From Bacteroidota bacterium (GTDB taxonomy: Bacteria; Bacteroidota; Bacteroidia; Chitinophagales; Chitinophagaceae), in NCBI GenBank assembly GCA_018267575.1, contig JAFDYF010000051.1:46068-110067 (forward strand): 64,000 nt of DNA, written 5' to 3'. This document shows, in pieces, positions 9,706 to 17,548 of the stretch. The translations under genes were made by a program, and so were the position numbers. Position 1 is the first letter of the stretch; every line of letters starts with the position of its first letter. The notes below the pieces were generated by a model that was given only the letters and a program-made list of their open reading frames with translations, ran no database searches and was not told the DNA's origin.

Positions 9706-10320
9706 ATGATTTTATTAATTGATTATCAATATTTTTCACCAATTATGTATTATAAAAGTTTGTTTAATTTGTTACATGTTAAATTAGAGCAATATGAAAC
9801 CTATCAAAAAATGAGTTTTCGTAACCGGGCCATCATTTCCTGCGCAAACGGATTGATTAATTTGAGTGTTCCTTTGAAGGATGGAAGAAACCAGCGATCG
9901 ATCATTAAGGATGTGCAGATTGATAATAAGGCAAAATGGCAGTCTAGCCATTGGAAGAGTATTGTGTCCTGTTATAACAAATCGCCCTGGTTCGAATTTT
10001 ATAAGGACGAGCTGATGTTGCTATTTGAAAAGCGTTTCGATTTTTTAGTAGATTGGGATCTTGCCTGTTTTGAATGGGTGGTGGATAAGTTGGGTTTGGA
10101 GGTCGAGATGTCGTTTACGGAAACCTACCAACCTCATTATGGGGAGGAAGTAATGGATTTTCGGAACAAACTATTGCCAAAAAACTATCAGGATTTTGAG
10201 CCTGTGGTCTATCGTCAGGTTTTCGAAAAGGGGCGGGGCTTTATACCGAACTTATCTATTTTGGACCTATTGTTCTGCGAAGGCAAAAGAGCTAAGGAAC
10301 TGCTGGCGCCCCATAATTAA
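9706..10320 (+). CDS. WbqC family protein
   Basis: About 204 residues. ATG at 9706 is preferred over the adjacent TTG at 9703. The N-terminus MILLIDYQYFSPIMYYKSL and the segments NLSVPLKDGRNQRSI, WQSSHWKSI and YNKSPWFEFY are typical of the WbqC-like family (PF08889). Members occur in polysaccharide gene clusters and are proposed to take part in sugar-nucleotide or O-antigen metabolism, but the reaction is not established. Here the gene stands alone, with low G+C flanks on both sides and no glycosyl gene immediately next to it, although the heptose cluster begins 2 kb downstream on the other strand. Confidence 0.85.
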   Translation: MILLIDYQYFSPIMYYKSLFNLLHVKLEQYETYQKMSFRNRAIISCANGLINLSVPLKDGRNQRSIIKDVQIDNKAKWQSSHWKSIVSCYNKSPWFEFYKDELMLLFEKRFDFLVDWDLACFEWVVDKLGLEVEMSFTETYQPHYGEEVMDFRNKLLPKNYQDFEPVVYRQVFEKGRGFIPNLSILDLLFCEGKRAKELLAPHN

Positions 10321-10597
10321 ACAATGACTTTCATTATAAAAACTGTTGATTATTCTGATCCTGATACAAATGCGTTCTTCAGTTTAACATGCGTTCTCAT
10401 TCTGAATTTAAAATTACAAAAAATTGAATATTATTTATTTGCCGAGTTTATATCTAATTTAAAATAATTCAAATAGAAAAGAAAGCTGTTTTTAAATAAA
10501 TATAGAAGACGAGTGTGGGAGGTATATAATACGGTGTTGATGTTTGATAATCAGAATGTATTGATTTATATCGATGATTTTTATGTAGATAAATGAT

Positions 10598-11608
10598 TTA
10601 CAGATTTCCCGATTTCTTCTTCTTGGTACTATCTTCTTTTGACCGGTTTAGTTGGGATTGTTCGTGCAGTTTGTTCTCGTTGATATTGCCATTCTCATCG
10701 CGGATGAAATTATCCTTTGGGTATTCCCCATCCTTCAATTTGGAATCGAAGACTTTGGGCACATGCACCCACTGTCCGTTTACCCATTTAAAGCCCTGAA
10801 AATCTCCATCCGGAACATAAGTGTCCTTATATTTTGGTTGGTCGGTTTCCGATATCAGTTCGTCAAATACAATCATGTTTTTGTCTGGGTCATAATTGAA
10901 AGTGGTGCCTGCCTCTTTTTTGAACTCGATATTATAACGGTACTGACTAGGTCTTTTTACCGAATCTTCGCCAAATGAAAAATAGGGGCCACCAAAACGG
11001 GGTTGGCCAGCATCATTAAAGGTGAGCACCTCCATCCATTTTTTTGAACTACTGATGCCATAGTCATCGAAGCCCAGCAGGGTATAATATTTTTTCCCAT
11101 TAAACTTGTTCAGCAGGATGCGATAATAAATGGCGCCTATCCAGTTTTTGGGTGTGCGCACGGAGTCGAGTGGGTCGGAGGTAAAATCAGATACATCCAT
11201 CAATGGGAAAAGTTTCAGCGAACCATCGTTGCTACGCATCTGTATTGCACCATGCTGAAAATAGGTAAGGCCATCTTTTTTGAGCTGCCAGGTGAATATG
11301 CGGAACGAGCTATCAGGAGCATATAGCCGGGAAATGCTACGCAGGGAATCGAAAGGATAATAAAAGGAGTTTTTCAAAACAAGCGCCCTTACCAACATCC
11401 GGGTAAAAAGGCTATCGGCCCGGAAACGGTCAAACGCTTCCTCTGCAAAAATGATTTTATGGGAAACCGGTTTGATGGAATCTTCCCTTTGCTCGAATTC
11501 CTTTATTTGGGCAGGGCTCAGTCGCTGCGCGGAAGCTTTTTGAATGGGAGTTATAATCATTAAAAAAACCAAGATGGAGAAGCCATTCTTTTTGAGCTTT
11601 TGGAACAT
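10598..11608 (-). CDS. Secreted hypothetical protein, last gene of the heptose cluster
   Basis: About 336 residues from the ATG at 11608; the frame extends 18 codons upstream, but MFQKLKKNGF followed by a hydrophobic stretch and KASAQ is a standard signal peptide. The mature protein contains segments such as IGAIYYRI, KKYYTLLGFDDYG and PRFGGPYFSFGEDS, and ends in a Lys-rich tail. I do not recognise a characterised domain; similar proteins seem restricted to Bacteroidota. It is probably periplasmic or in the outer membrane. It is separated from gmhB by 76 bp on the same strand, so it may be co-transcribed with the sugar cluster, but no role in that pathway is evident. Confidence 0.75.
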   Translation of the reverse strand: MFQKLKKNGFSILVFLMIITPIQKASAQRLSPAQIKEFEQREDSIKPVSHKIIFAEEAFDRFRADSLFTRMLVRALVLKNSFYYPFDSLRSISRLYAPDSSFRIFTWQLKKDGLTYFQHGAIQMRSNDGSLKLFPLMDVSDFTSDPLDSVRTPKNWIGAIYYRILLNKFNGKKYYTLLGFDDYGISSSKKWMEVLTFNDAGQPRFGGPYFSFGEDSVKRPSQYRYNIEFKKEAGTTFNYDPDKNMIVFDELISETDQPKYKDTYVPDGDFQGFKWVNGQWVHVPKVFDSKLKDGEYPKDNFIRDENGNINENKLHEQSQLNRSKEDSTKKKKSGNL

Positions 11609-11684
11609 GGGCTTTGCTTGTTTATGGACAAAATTACTACTTGAAACGCCAGTGTTTGCCAAACGAAGGAATTACTGTAAAATT

Positions 11685-12242
11685 TTATGCTTTCTGCAAA
11701 GCTTTTGCAAAATCGATCAGGCTGTCAAAACTCAGGTCTATTGCCTCGTGGGGAAGGGCCATATCGGGACTGGTAGTTTTGAGGAAAACGGTGTACATGC
11801 CTGCATTACGCCCAAACAACATATCGCTCACATTATTGCCAACCATAATGGAGCGGGTAAAATCGATTTGGGGAAAATCTTTTTTTGCTTCCAGAGCCAT
11901 GCCATGCTGGGGTTTGCGCATGGGATGGTCATTGTACATGGAGGTATTGAAATATATTTTATCGACCCGGCCACCTGTGCTTTCAATATCGTGCACCATA
12001 TTTGCATGGAGTTCCAGTAGGTCAGATTCCGTCATTAATCCTTTGGCCACACCCCGTTGGTTAGTTGCGACTAAGATGGTGGAAAAAATTTGGGCAAAAA
12101 TAGCGAGTGCCGCTAATGCCCCATCATAAAAAACAAACTCCCCATAATGGTAAACATAGTCGTTCTCCTTTTCGTGATTGATCACTCCATCGCGGTCCAG
12201 GAATAATGTCCAGCTTTTGTTTATTTTTTTTAGATCCAACAT
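11685..12242 (-). CDS. gmhB: D-glycero-D-manno-heptose 1,7-bisphosphate 7-phosphatase (HAD-IIIA)
   Basis: About 185 residues from the ATG at 12242; the frame upstream of it runs through intergenic repeats and is not real. HAD motif I is FLDRDGVIN (nucleophile and acid/base Asp), motif II lies in ATNQRG, and the motif III Lys is in MRKPQHGM. Motif IV reads VGNNVSDM, with Asn where Asp is usual. The cysteines of the zinc loop found in E. coli GmhB are absent, as in many HAD-IIIA relatives. It removes the 7-phosphate from heptose 1,7-bisphosphate between the HddA and HddC steps. Adjacent gmhA, hddA and hddC genes make this assignment strong. Confidence 0.82.
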   Translation of the reverse strand: MLDLKKINKSWTLFLDRDGVINHEKENDYVYHYGEFVFYDGALAALAIFAQIFSTILVATNQRGVAKGLMTESDLLELHANMVHDIESTGGRVDKIYFNTSMYNDHPMRKPQHGMALEAKKDFPQIDFTRSIMVGNNVSDMLFGRNAGMYTVFLKTTSPDMALPHEAIDLSFDSLIDFAKALQKA

Positions 12243-12265
12243 GGTTGTCTTTTTTACCCCAATGA

Positions 12266-12314
12266 GGAAAGTGGAAAGTCGGGAGTCGGTAGTCTGTAGT
12301 CGAGAGTCGAGATC
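12266..12314. repeat. Phased 7-bp degenerate repeat, (nnnnAGT) type
   Basis: Seven consecutive heptamers start at 12266: GGAAAGT twice, then CGGGAGT, CGGTAGT, CTGTAGT, CGAGAGT and a decayed CGAGATC. The last three bases are conserved and the first four vary. It lies in the 151-bp gap between gmhB and hddC. Confidence 0.8.
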
Positions 12315-12358
12315 GAATACTTCCACTTTTCAACCCTTCAACTAATCAACTTCCGGCA

Positions 12359-12393
12359 CAATCCCCAATTCCTTATTACAAATTCCCAATTCC
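12359..12393. repeat. Phased 7-bp degenerate repeat, (mAATTCC) type
   Basis: Five heptamers run up to the hddC stop codon: CAATCCC, CAATTCC, TTATTAC, AAATTCC, CAATTCC. They match the repeat at 47092-47147 in both sequence type and phase. Confidence 0.7.
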
Positions 12394-13098
12394 CTATAAA
12401 ATCCCCCCAATTTCCATCTGCGCCCTTTCATAATCCTCGGGAATGCCAATATCGATAAAATATTCATCCTGCACTGAACCGAACATGCGCCTTTCTTTAT
12501 ATAATCTTTCCAAATAGTCTTTCTCGAAAGAGAATTTCGCTGGCAGTGTTTCCTTCAGAAAATGCTCTCTATCTAAAGCGTAGATGCCGCCATTGATAAG
12601 ACCTTCATCATAATATTTTTTTTCCTGAAAACTTTTTATGGCTCCATCTTTTTCCAGCACTACCACACCATAGCGGTCAAATTGCTGCATGGGTTTGAGG
12701 GAGAGGGTACAATCTGCTTCTGACTTTTCATGCAAAGAAGAAAGCACCTCCAATTTTATTTTGAAAAGGGTATCGCCATTGAGAGCCAGTACTGTTTTTT
12801 CAGTAGCTTGAGTACAGGCCAAACGGATGCCACCACCTGTGCCTAGTGGTTCTTCCTCTATGGATAATTGATATTGATCCGGCGAAAGTTCTTTTTGCAA
12901 AAAATCTTCAATGGCCTCGTGCATATATCCCAGTGAAAAGATGAATTGCTCGATTCCCTGGCTTTGGCAATACTGGATCACATAATGCAAAAATGGTCTG
13001 CCCGCTACCGGGGCCATGCATTTGGGAAGGTTTGGCACTGCAGAGCGTAACCTGGTGCCGAGCCCACCTGCTAATATGATTGCCTGCTTGATGCCCAC
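12394..13098 (-). CDS. hddC: D-glycero-D-manno-heptose 1-phosphate guanylyltransferase-type nucleotidyltransferase
   Basis: About 234 residues from a GTG start at 13098, whose first base is the last base of the gmhA stop codon (TAGTG), indicating translational coupling. The longer frame to 13212 lies inside gmhA and is rejected. It begins GIKQAIILAGGLGTRLRS, the signature of NTP-transferases, with PKCMAPVAGRPFLHY next and LNGDTLFKI as the metal-binding GD motif near residue 100. It follows RmlA/GlmU-type folds without the hexapeptide domain. Given gmhA, hddA and gmhB alongside, it most likely makes GDP-D-glycero-alpha-D-manno-heptose; nucleotide choice (GDP rather than ADP) is inferred from HddA. 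Confidence 0.85.
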   Translation of the reverse strand: MGIKQAIILAGGLGTRLRSAVPNLPKCMAPVAGRPFLHYVIQYCQSQGIEQFIFSLGYMHEAIEDFLQKELSPDQYQLSIEEEPLGTGGGIRLACTQATEKTVLALNGDTLFKIKLEVLSSLHEKSEADCTLSLKPMQQFDRYGVVVLEKDGAIKSFQEKKYYDEGLINGGIYALDREHFLKETLPAKFSFEKDYLERLYKERRMFGSVQDEYFIDIGIPEDYERAQMEIGGIL

Positions 13099-13673
13099 TA
13101 GGCAAAATATTTTTCTTCTACCAATTGGCAAATGATATGGCCAACTAGAATATGGGATTCCTGGATTCGGGGCGTATCGGATGAGGGCACATTGATCAAG
13201 TAGTCGCTGCAAGCCTTCATTTTACCACCCGACTCACCGGTGAAACCAATGGTCAACAGATTTTTTTCGCGGGCTGTTTCAAAGGCTTGTACAATATTCT
13301 TTGAATTTCCAGAAGTGGAAAGCCCAATCAATACATCACCGGCATGGGCAATGCCTTTGATCAGTCTGGCATAGACCACATCATAGCTATAATCATTAGC
13401 CACGGCCGTAAGATAGGAGGTATTGCAATGCAGTGCTTCTGCGGGTAGGGCATCGCGGTCTACATAAAACCTGCCCGAAAATTCGGCGGCAAGATGCTGG
13501 GCATCGGCGGCGCTGCCTCCATTGCCACAGAAATAGATGCGATTGCCTTTTTTAAGGGCCTCTACGATCAGGTCCGAAATTTTTTCAATATTGGCAATCA
13601 TGGATTCGTCCTGTAGCAGTCTGTTTTTTACGGCTACCGATTCGCTGATGATGTTTTTTATTTTTTCTTTCAT
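13098..13673 (-). CDS. gmhA: Phosphoheptose isomerase (SIS domain)
   Basis: About 191 residues from the ATG at 13673; an alternative GTG at 13691 adds six residues and is less likely. This is a classic GmhA: FCGNGGSAADAQHLAAEFSGRF near residue 50, then LSTSGNSKNIVQAF, IGFTGESGGKM and the catalytic-site RIQESHILVGHIICQ near the C-terminus. It converts sedoheptulose 7-phosphate to D-glycero-D-manno-heptose 7-phosphate, the first step of the pathway. It is cytoplasmic. The stop codon overlaps the start of hddC by one base, and the upstream gap to hddA carries short repeats. Confidence 0.93.
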   Translation of the reverse strand: MKEKIKNIISESVAVKNRLLQDESMIANIEKISDLIVEALKKGNRIYFCGNGGSAADAQHLAAEFSGRFYVDRDALPAEALHCNTSYLTAVANDYSYDVVYARLIKGIAHAGDVLIGLSTSGNSKNIVQAFETAREKNLLTIGFTGESGGKMKACSDYLINVPSSDTPRIQESHILVGHIICQLVEEKYFA

Positions 13674-13686
13674 GAGTATTTTTTTA

Positions 13687-13743
13687 GCCACTGATGCACT
13701 GATTATATTTTAGAAACATTTTTATTGCCACTGATTCACTGAC
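13687..13743. repeat. Two copies of GCCACTGATkCACTGA
   Basis: Near-identical 17-bp copies start at 13687 and 13727, 40 bp apart, immediately upstream of gmhA on its template. The unit itself is two overlapping CACTGAT elements spaced 8 bp apart. Confidence 0.7.
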
Positions 13744-13823
13744 TTTTTTTGAACCAGTTGGTCTTAAGAAACCTAAATTTCTATTTTGAAAAGTATTTTA
13801 TGGTTTCAGAACTTTAAGCCCCC

Positions 13824-13844
13824 CACCTTAAACCTTACACCTTA
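13824..13844. repeat. Three 7-bp repeats mACCTTA overlapping the hddA stop
   Basis: CACCTTA, AACCTTA and CACCTTA follow one another in exact 7-bp phase. The last one contains the hddA stop codon (TAA on the minus strand). Confidence 0.7.
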
Positions 13845-14864
13845 TATCGTCCAAGTCATTAATCCATGGTCTACAAATTGATATTGCCGGCAATGGCCAC
13901 CAAATTTAGACAATGCCTCTGTTACTTGATATTTAGTGATGCCCGGGCAATAAAAAATCATAAAGCCACCGCCCCCGGCACCGGATATTTTTCCTCCTGT
14001 GGCACCAGCCTTCTTGGCTGTTTCATAAATATCTTCCATAAAACTATTGGAAATGCCTTCCGCCATTTTTCTTTTTTGTTGAAAACCGAAATCGAGTACT
14101 TCCCCAATTTCATGCAACCTGCCTTTGAGCAATGCCTCTTTCATCAATTGAGCCTGATGCTTGAGTTGGTGCATGGCTTCAATCGATTTTTCTTTTTTGT
14201 CCACCACATTGCGGCTTTGCTTCTCGATGATCTTGGCCGACTCCCGGCTGGTGGCCGTATAATATAGCAACAAGTTATTCTCCAACTCAAAAAGATATTT
14301 TTGTTTTACCCGAAGTGGGTTCACGATCACTTTATTGTCGGCATAAAATTCCATAAAGTTTACCCCACCAAAAGTGGCTGCATACTGATCTTGTTTTCCA
14401 CCGGCCATACCCAGATCCACTCTTTCAATTTCATAGGCTAGGTGGGCAATATCATATTCTCCCAATGGCAATCGCAGCATTTCGGCAAAGGCACCGATGA
14501 TGGCAACCACCAAGGTGGAGGAAGTGCCAAGACCAGATCCTGCGGGCGCATCCACAAAAGTGGAGAGCTTAAACCCGGTTAACGGCAATGAATACTCTTT
14601 TTGGATGCGGTTATACACGCCTTTCAATAGGTCGAGTTGGCCATTGATGGGCAGTTCATGGCTCCATTCAAAACGCTGTTCCTCTTTTCGGTCGATAGCT
14701 TCCAGAATAATAACATTCTCCTGCAATGGTTCGATATTGGCCGAGGCAAAAAGTGAAACGGTGGCATTGAGGATAGCACCCCCAAATAAATCGCTGTAAG
14801 GGCTCACATCTGTGCCTCCGCCGGCCAGACCGATTCGCAAAGGGGCTTTACTTCTGTATATCAT
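13842..14864 (-). CDS. hddA: D-glycero-D-manno-heptose 7-phosphate kinase (GHMP kinase)
   Basis: 340 residues. The N-terminal substrate-binding motif SKAPLRIGLAGGGTDVSPY is characteristic of the HddA/FKP-like GHMP branch. The ATP-binding motif 2 is APAGSGLGTSSTLVVA near residue 108, and motif 3 is KISGAGGGGFMIFY near residue 295. It phosphorylates heptose 7-phosphate at C1, giving the alpha-anomer used for GDP-heptose, in contrast to HldE, which gives the beta-anomer for ADP-heptose. Its start overlaps the end of the upstream glycosyltransferase gene by 17 bp, so the two are in one operon. Substrate assignment rests on motif plus cluster context. Confidence 0.88.
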   Translation of the reverse strand: MIYRSKAPLRIGLAGGGTDVSPYSDLFGGAILNATVSLFASANIEPLQENVIILEAIDRKEEQRFEWSHELPINGQLDLLKGVYNRIQKEYSLPLTGFKLSTFVDAPAGSGLGTSSTLVVAIIGAFAEMLRLPLGEYDIAHLAYEIERVDLGMAGGKQDQYAATFGGVNFMEFYADNKVIVNPLRVKQKYLFELENNLLLYYTATSRESAKIIEKQSRNVVDKKEKSIEAMHQLKHQAQLMKEALLKGRLHEIGEVLDFGFQQKRKMAEGISNSFMEDIYETAKKAGATGGKISGAGGGGFMIFYCPGITKYQVTEALSKFGGHCRQYQFVDHGLMTWTI

Positions 14865-15987
14865 TGGCTAATGATCTAATGGTTTCAACAAGTTTTTCCC
14901 AAGAATATTTTTCTTTTTCAATGCGAAGATGAGGAATAAAATAATTCCCTCCTAATTCGTAGAAGCGCAAAATGGCTTTCGCAAAGGCCGATGGTTCGGG
15001 TTCGGCAACCAAACCCACCTGCTCATGAGGTACCAAGAAGGGCAGACCGCCTACATTGGAAACAATCATCGGTTTTTCAAAATGATACGCGAGGGGAGTA
15101 ACCCCACTCTGTGTGGCATTACGGTAAGGTTGTACCACCGCATCTGCGGAGCATAGATAATATTTCACTTCGCTATCGGGAATAAATTGGGTTCTCCATA
15201 TCAACGAGTCTTTAATATTCAACTGATCGATCAGGTCGGTATACGGTTTTTCGTCTTCGTAAAACTCACCAGCTACCAGAAGTTTGATTTTTGATTTCCT
15301 GATTTCGGTATCGGCCATGGCTTGTAACAGAATATCCAGCCCTTTGTATTTTCTGATAAAGCCAAAGAAAAGAATAATCCTATCCTCTGGGTCAAGCCCC
15401 AAATATTTTCTTGCTTCTATTTGGCTAATGATGTCACCGAAATTATCATAAAGTGGATGGAGAACTTGTTTAGCCGGTTTTATTTTTTCAAAACTTCTCA
15501 GGTCCTTCATCACTTTTTCGCTCATGGTGATAAAGGCATCGCAGCTCTTCAAAAAATATTTGGTGAAGGGGATATCACCAGGACGTTTTTCATGTGGAAG
15601 GATATTGTCGGTGATGGCAATGATTTTGGTATGCCCATTTTTTTTCGCTGTCCTAATAATCTTTCCTAAAGCTGGCCCCATAAAAGGCAGCCAATATCGC
15701 ACCACCATAATATCAGGTCTTAGTTTGCGGAGGGTTCTTCCTACCCTCACCCAATTGAGTGGATTGATGGAATTGATTTTTGGGAAGATGCGTAAACCTT
15801 CGGGTGCAGGATCTGATGAATATTGGGTAGTGCCCGGAAAAAGAAAGTCGGGGTATTGAAGGGAAAAGGAATAAATGGAGCAATCATCTCCTTCCGCCAA
15901 AAATTCGTTCGCCAACCTTTGGTTGAAAGTGGCCAGCCCGCCCCTAAGCGGATGTGCAGGACCAATGATGATGATTTTTTTTTTCAT
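14848..15987 (-). CDS. Glycosyltransferase family 4-type (GT-B fold)
   Basis: 379 residues. It starts KKKIIIIGPAHPLRGGLATF, a GT-B N-terminal motif with a Gly-rich turn. The C-terminal half has LFFGFIRKYKGLDILLQAM, LLVAGEFYEDEKPY, and YLCSADAVVQPY followed by QSGVTPLAYHFEKP, the donor-binding region of GT4 enzymes. There is no signal peptide; it is likely a cytoplasmic enzyme adding a sugar to a lipid-linked or LPS glycan. It overlaps hddA by 17 bp, so it is a good candidate user of GDP-heptose, though donor and acceptor cannot be read from the sequence. Confidence 0.87.
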   Translation of the reverse strand: MKKKIIIIGPAHPLRGGLATFNQRLANEFLAEGDDCSIYSFSLQYPDFLFPGTTQYSSDPAPEGLRIFPKINSINPLNWVRVGRTLRKLRPDIMVVRYWLPFMGPALGKIIRTAKKNGHTKIIAITDNILPHEKRPGDIPFTKYFLKSCDAFITMSEKVMKDLRSFEKIKPAKQVLHPLYDNFGDIISQIEARKYLGLDPEDRIILFFGFIRKYKGLDILLQAMADTEIRKSKIKLLVAGEFYEDEKPYTDLIDQLNIKDSLIWRTQFIPDSEVKYYLCSADAVVQPYRNATQSGVTPLAYHFEKPMIVSNVGGLPFLVPHEQVGLVAEPEPSAFAKAILRFYELGGNYFIPHLRIEKEKYSWEKLVETIRSLANDIQK

Positions 15988-16049
15988 TCCGGTTACAAAA
16001 ATAAAAGTCAGGCCAATGACTGCCTGACTTTTAATGAATATTTTATCTT

Positions 16050-16991
16050 TTATTCAATCCCCAATTTTTTTTCGATTAGGTAGTTATTTCTGCCGGGGGC
16101 GTTTCTGGAAATCAATTCAGCCAAAAAGCCGGATAAAAACAGTTGGCTTCCGATGATCATTGCCGTTAATGCAATATAAAAAGGAGGGCGATTGCTGAGC
16201 CCAACACCAGGTTCCAACAAACGGGTGATGATCAAATAAATGCTGATCACGAAACCAATCAGAAAAAATAAAGCACCCCAAGTGCCAAAGAGATGCATCG
16301 GGCGTTTGCTGTATTTGCCCACAAAAAGTATGGAAGCAAGATCGAGTCCGCCGGTGATCAATCGGCCCGTACCAAATTTGGAAACACCATATTTGCGTGG
16401 GTTATGTGTTACTACTTTCTCCCCAATCTTTTTGAACCCGGCCCATTTGGCCAGTAAGGGAATATAGCGGTGCATTTCTCCATATACTTCAATACTCTTC
16501 ACTACTTTTAAACGATAGGCTTTTAGCCCGCAATTAAAATCGTGCAATTTTATTTTGGATACCCTGGAGGTGAACCAATTGAAAAATTTGGAAGGGATGG
16601 TTTTGGAAATGGGATCATGCCTCACTTTTTTCCAACCACTCACGATATCGTATTTATCCTCAATGATCATGCGCCTCAGCTCGGGGATTTCGTCGGGACT
16701 GTCCTGCATATCGGCATCCATGGTGATCACCACTTCCCCGTGGGCAGCCCGAAAGCCTTCGTTCAATGCGGCCGATTTCCCATAATTGCGTTGGAACTTG
16801 ATACCCCTGATATTCTCATTGGAAGAACGTAGGTATTCTATCTGATTCCAAGATTGGTCGGTACTCCCATCATCAATAAAGATGATCTCGTAAGAAAAAT
16901 GGTTTTCTTTCATCACCCTTTCGATCCATGCGGTCAGTTCGGGCAGTGATTCGTCTTCATTAAAAACGGGGACTACGACAGAAACATCCAT
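16050..16991 (-). CDS. Glycosyltransferase family 2 (DPM1/GtrB-like) with two C-terminal TM helices
   Basis: 313 residues. The GT-A domain opens with VSVVVPVFNEDESLPEL, then IIFIDDGSTDQSW and VITMDADMQDSPDEIP (metal-binding D-x-D region near 93-97). A Lys-containing amphipathic stretch is followed by two transmembrane helices near 236-257 and 272-293, the architecture of polyprenyl-phosphate sugar transferases. It probably makes polyprenyl-phosphate-linked sugar at the inner membrane for extracytoplasmic transferases, possibly such as the DUF2723 protein at 1-2135. It lies 62 bp downstream-side of the GT4 gene and 10 bp from the DUF4199 gene on the same strand. Confidence 0.88.
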   Translation of the reverse strand: MDVSVVVPVFNEDESLPELTAWIERVMKENHFSYEIIFIDDGSTDQSWNQIEYLRSSNENIRGIKFQRNYGKSAALNEGFRAAHGEVVITMDADMQDSPDEIPELRRMIIEDKYDIVSGWKKVRHDPISKTIPSKFFNWFTSRVSKIKLHDFNCGLKAYRLKVVKSIEVYGEMHRYIPLLAKWAGFKKIGEKVVTHNPRKYGVSKFGTGRLITGGLDLASILFVGKYSKRPMHLFGTWGALFFLIGFVISIYLIITRLLEPGVGLSNRPPFYIALTAMIIGSQLFLSGFLAELISRNAPGRNNYLIEKKLGIE

Positions 16992-17001
16992 GCGGCGTTC
17001 G

Positions 17002-17523
17002 TTATTTTAGTTGGTTGTCAAATGGCGATGATGGATTTTTTTTCGCAATGGCAGCACCAATCAGCGAGGCAATGGCTCCCACAATTAAAGTACCCAGCAA
17101 TACACCACCGATGGTGAATGGAAGAAAAAACTTTTTGGTCATTTCAAGAGCCTGATCAATGCTGGCTTCAGGAATATTCCCTTTTTCTTCCATTTGCTTT
17201 CTGGCCTGTTCAAGCGCCATATCCCGAGTTTCAGGGAAAATAAAATAAATAGAGATTAATGTATAAATAATCAGAAAACAAGCAACCACCGCACTTGTTT
17301 TAAAACCATGGGCAAAACAATTGCCAAATGTAGTATCACCTTTCAATTGGGACGCATAGCTAATGCAGGCCCAAATAATGGCAGCAACCAACACGAGGGT
17401 AGATACCCATGAGAACCATCTTTCCAACTTTAAATGGGCAAACCCGCCGATGAGATCAATAACCGCCAGTACAAGGATAATGACTAAGCCTTTGGTTATC
17501 GGTGTTGTTATCTTTTGTTCCAT
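17002..17523 (-). CDS. DUF4199 domain-containing membrane protein
   Basis: 173 residues with four predicted transmembrane helices (about 10-28, 36-57, 77-98 and 133-160). The first two are separated by a short loop, and a charged segment LEQARKQMEEKG precedes the last. The pattern matches DUF4199, a Bacteroidota family of unknown function. In this phylum it often lies between a dihydroorotase-like gene and a GT2 gene, exactly the arrangement here (25 bp and 10 bp gaps), so it may help the adjacent membrane glycosyltransferase; that is inference. Confidence 0.8.
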   Translation of the reverse strand: MEQKITTPITKGLVIILVLAVIDLIGGFAHLKLERWFSWVSTLVLVAAIIWACISYASQLKGDTTFGNCFAHGFKTSAVVACFLIIYTLISIYFIFPETRDMALEQARKQMEEKGNIPEASIDQALEMTKKFFLPFTIGGVLLGTLIVGAIASLIGAAIAKKNPSSPFDNQLK

Positions 17524-17548
17524 ATTGAGTTGTTTTTGGTTTTGGGGT

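Noticed and set aside
12266..12393. Repeat-rich gap that might be taken for a CRISPR array
   Set aside because: The period is 7 bp, there are no spacers of 25-40 bp and no cas genes in the window.
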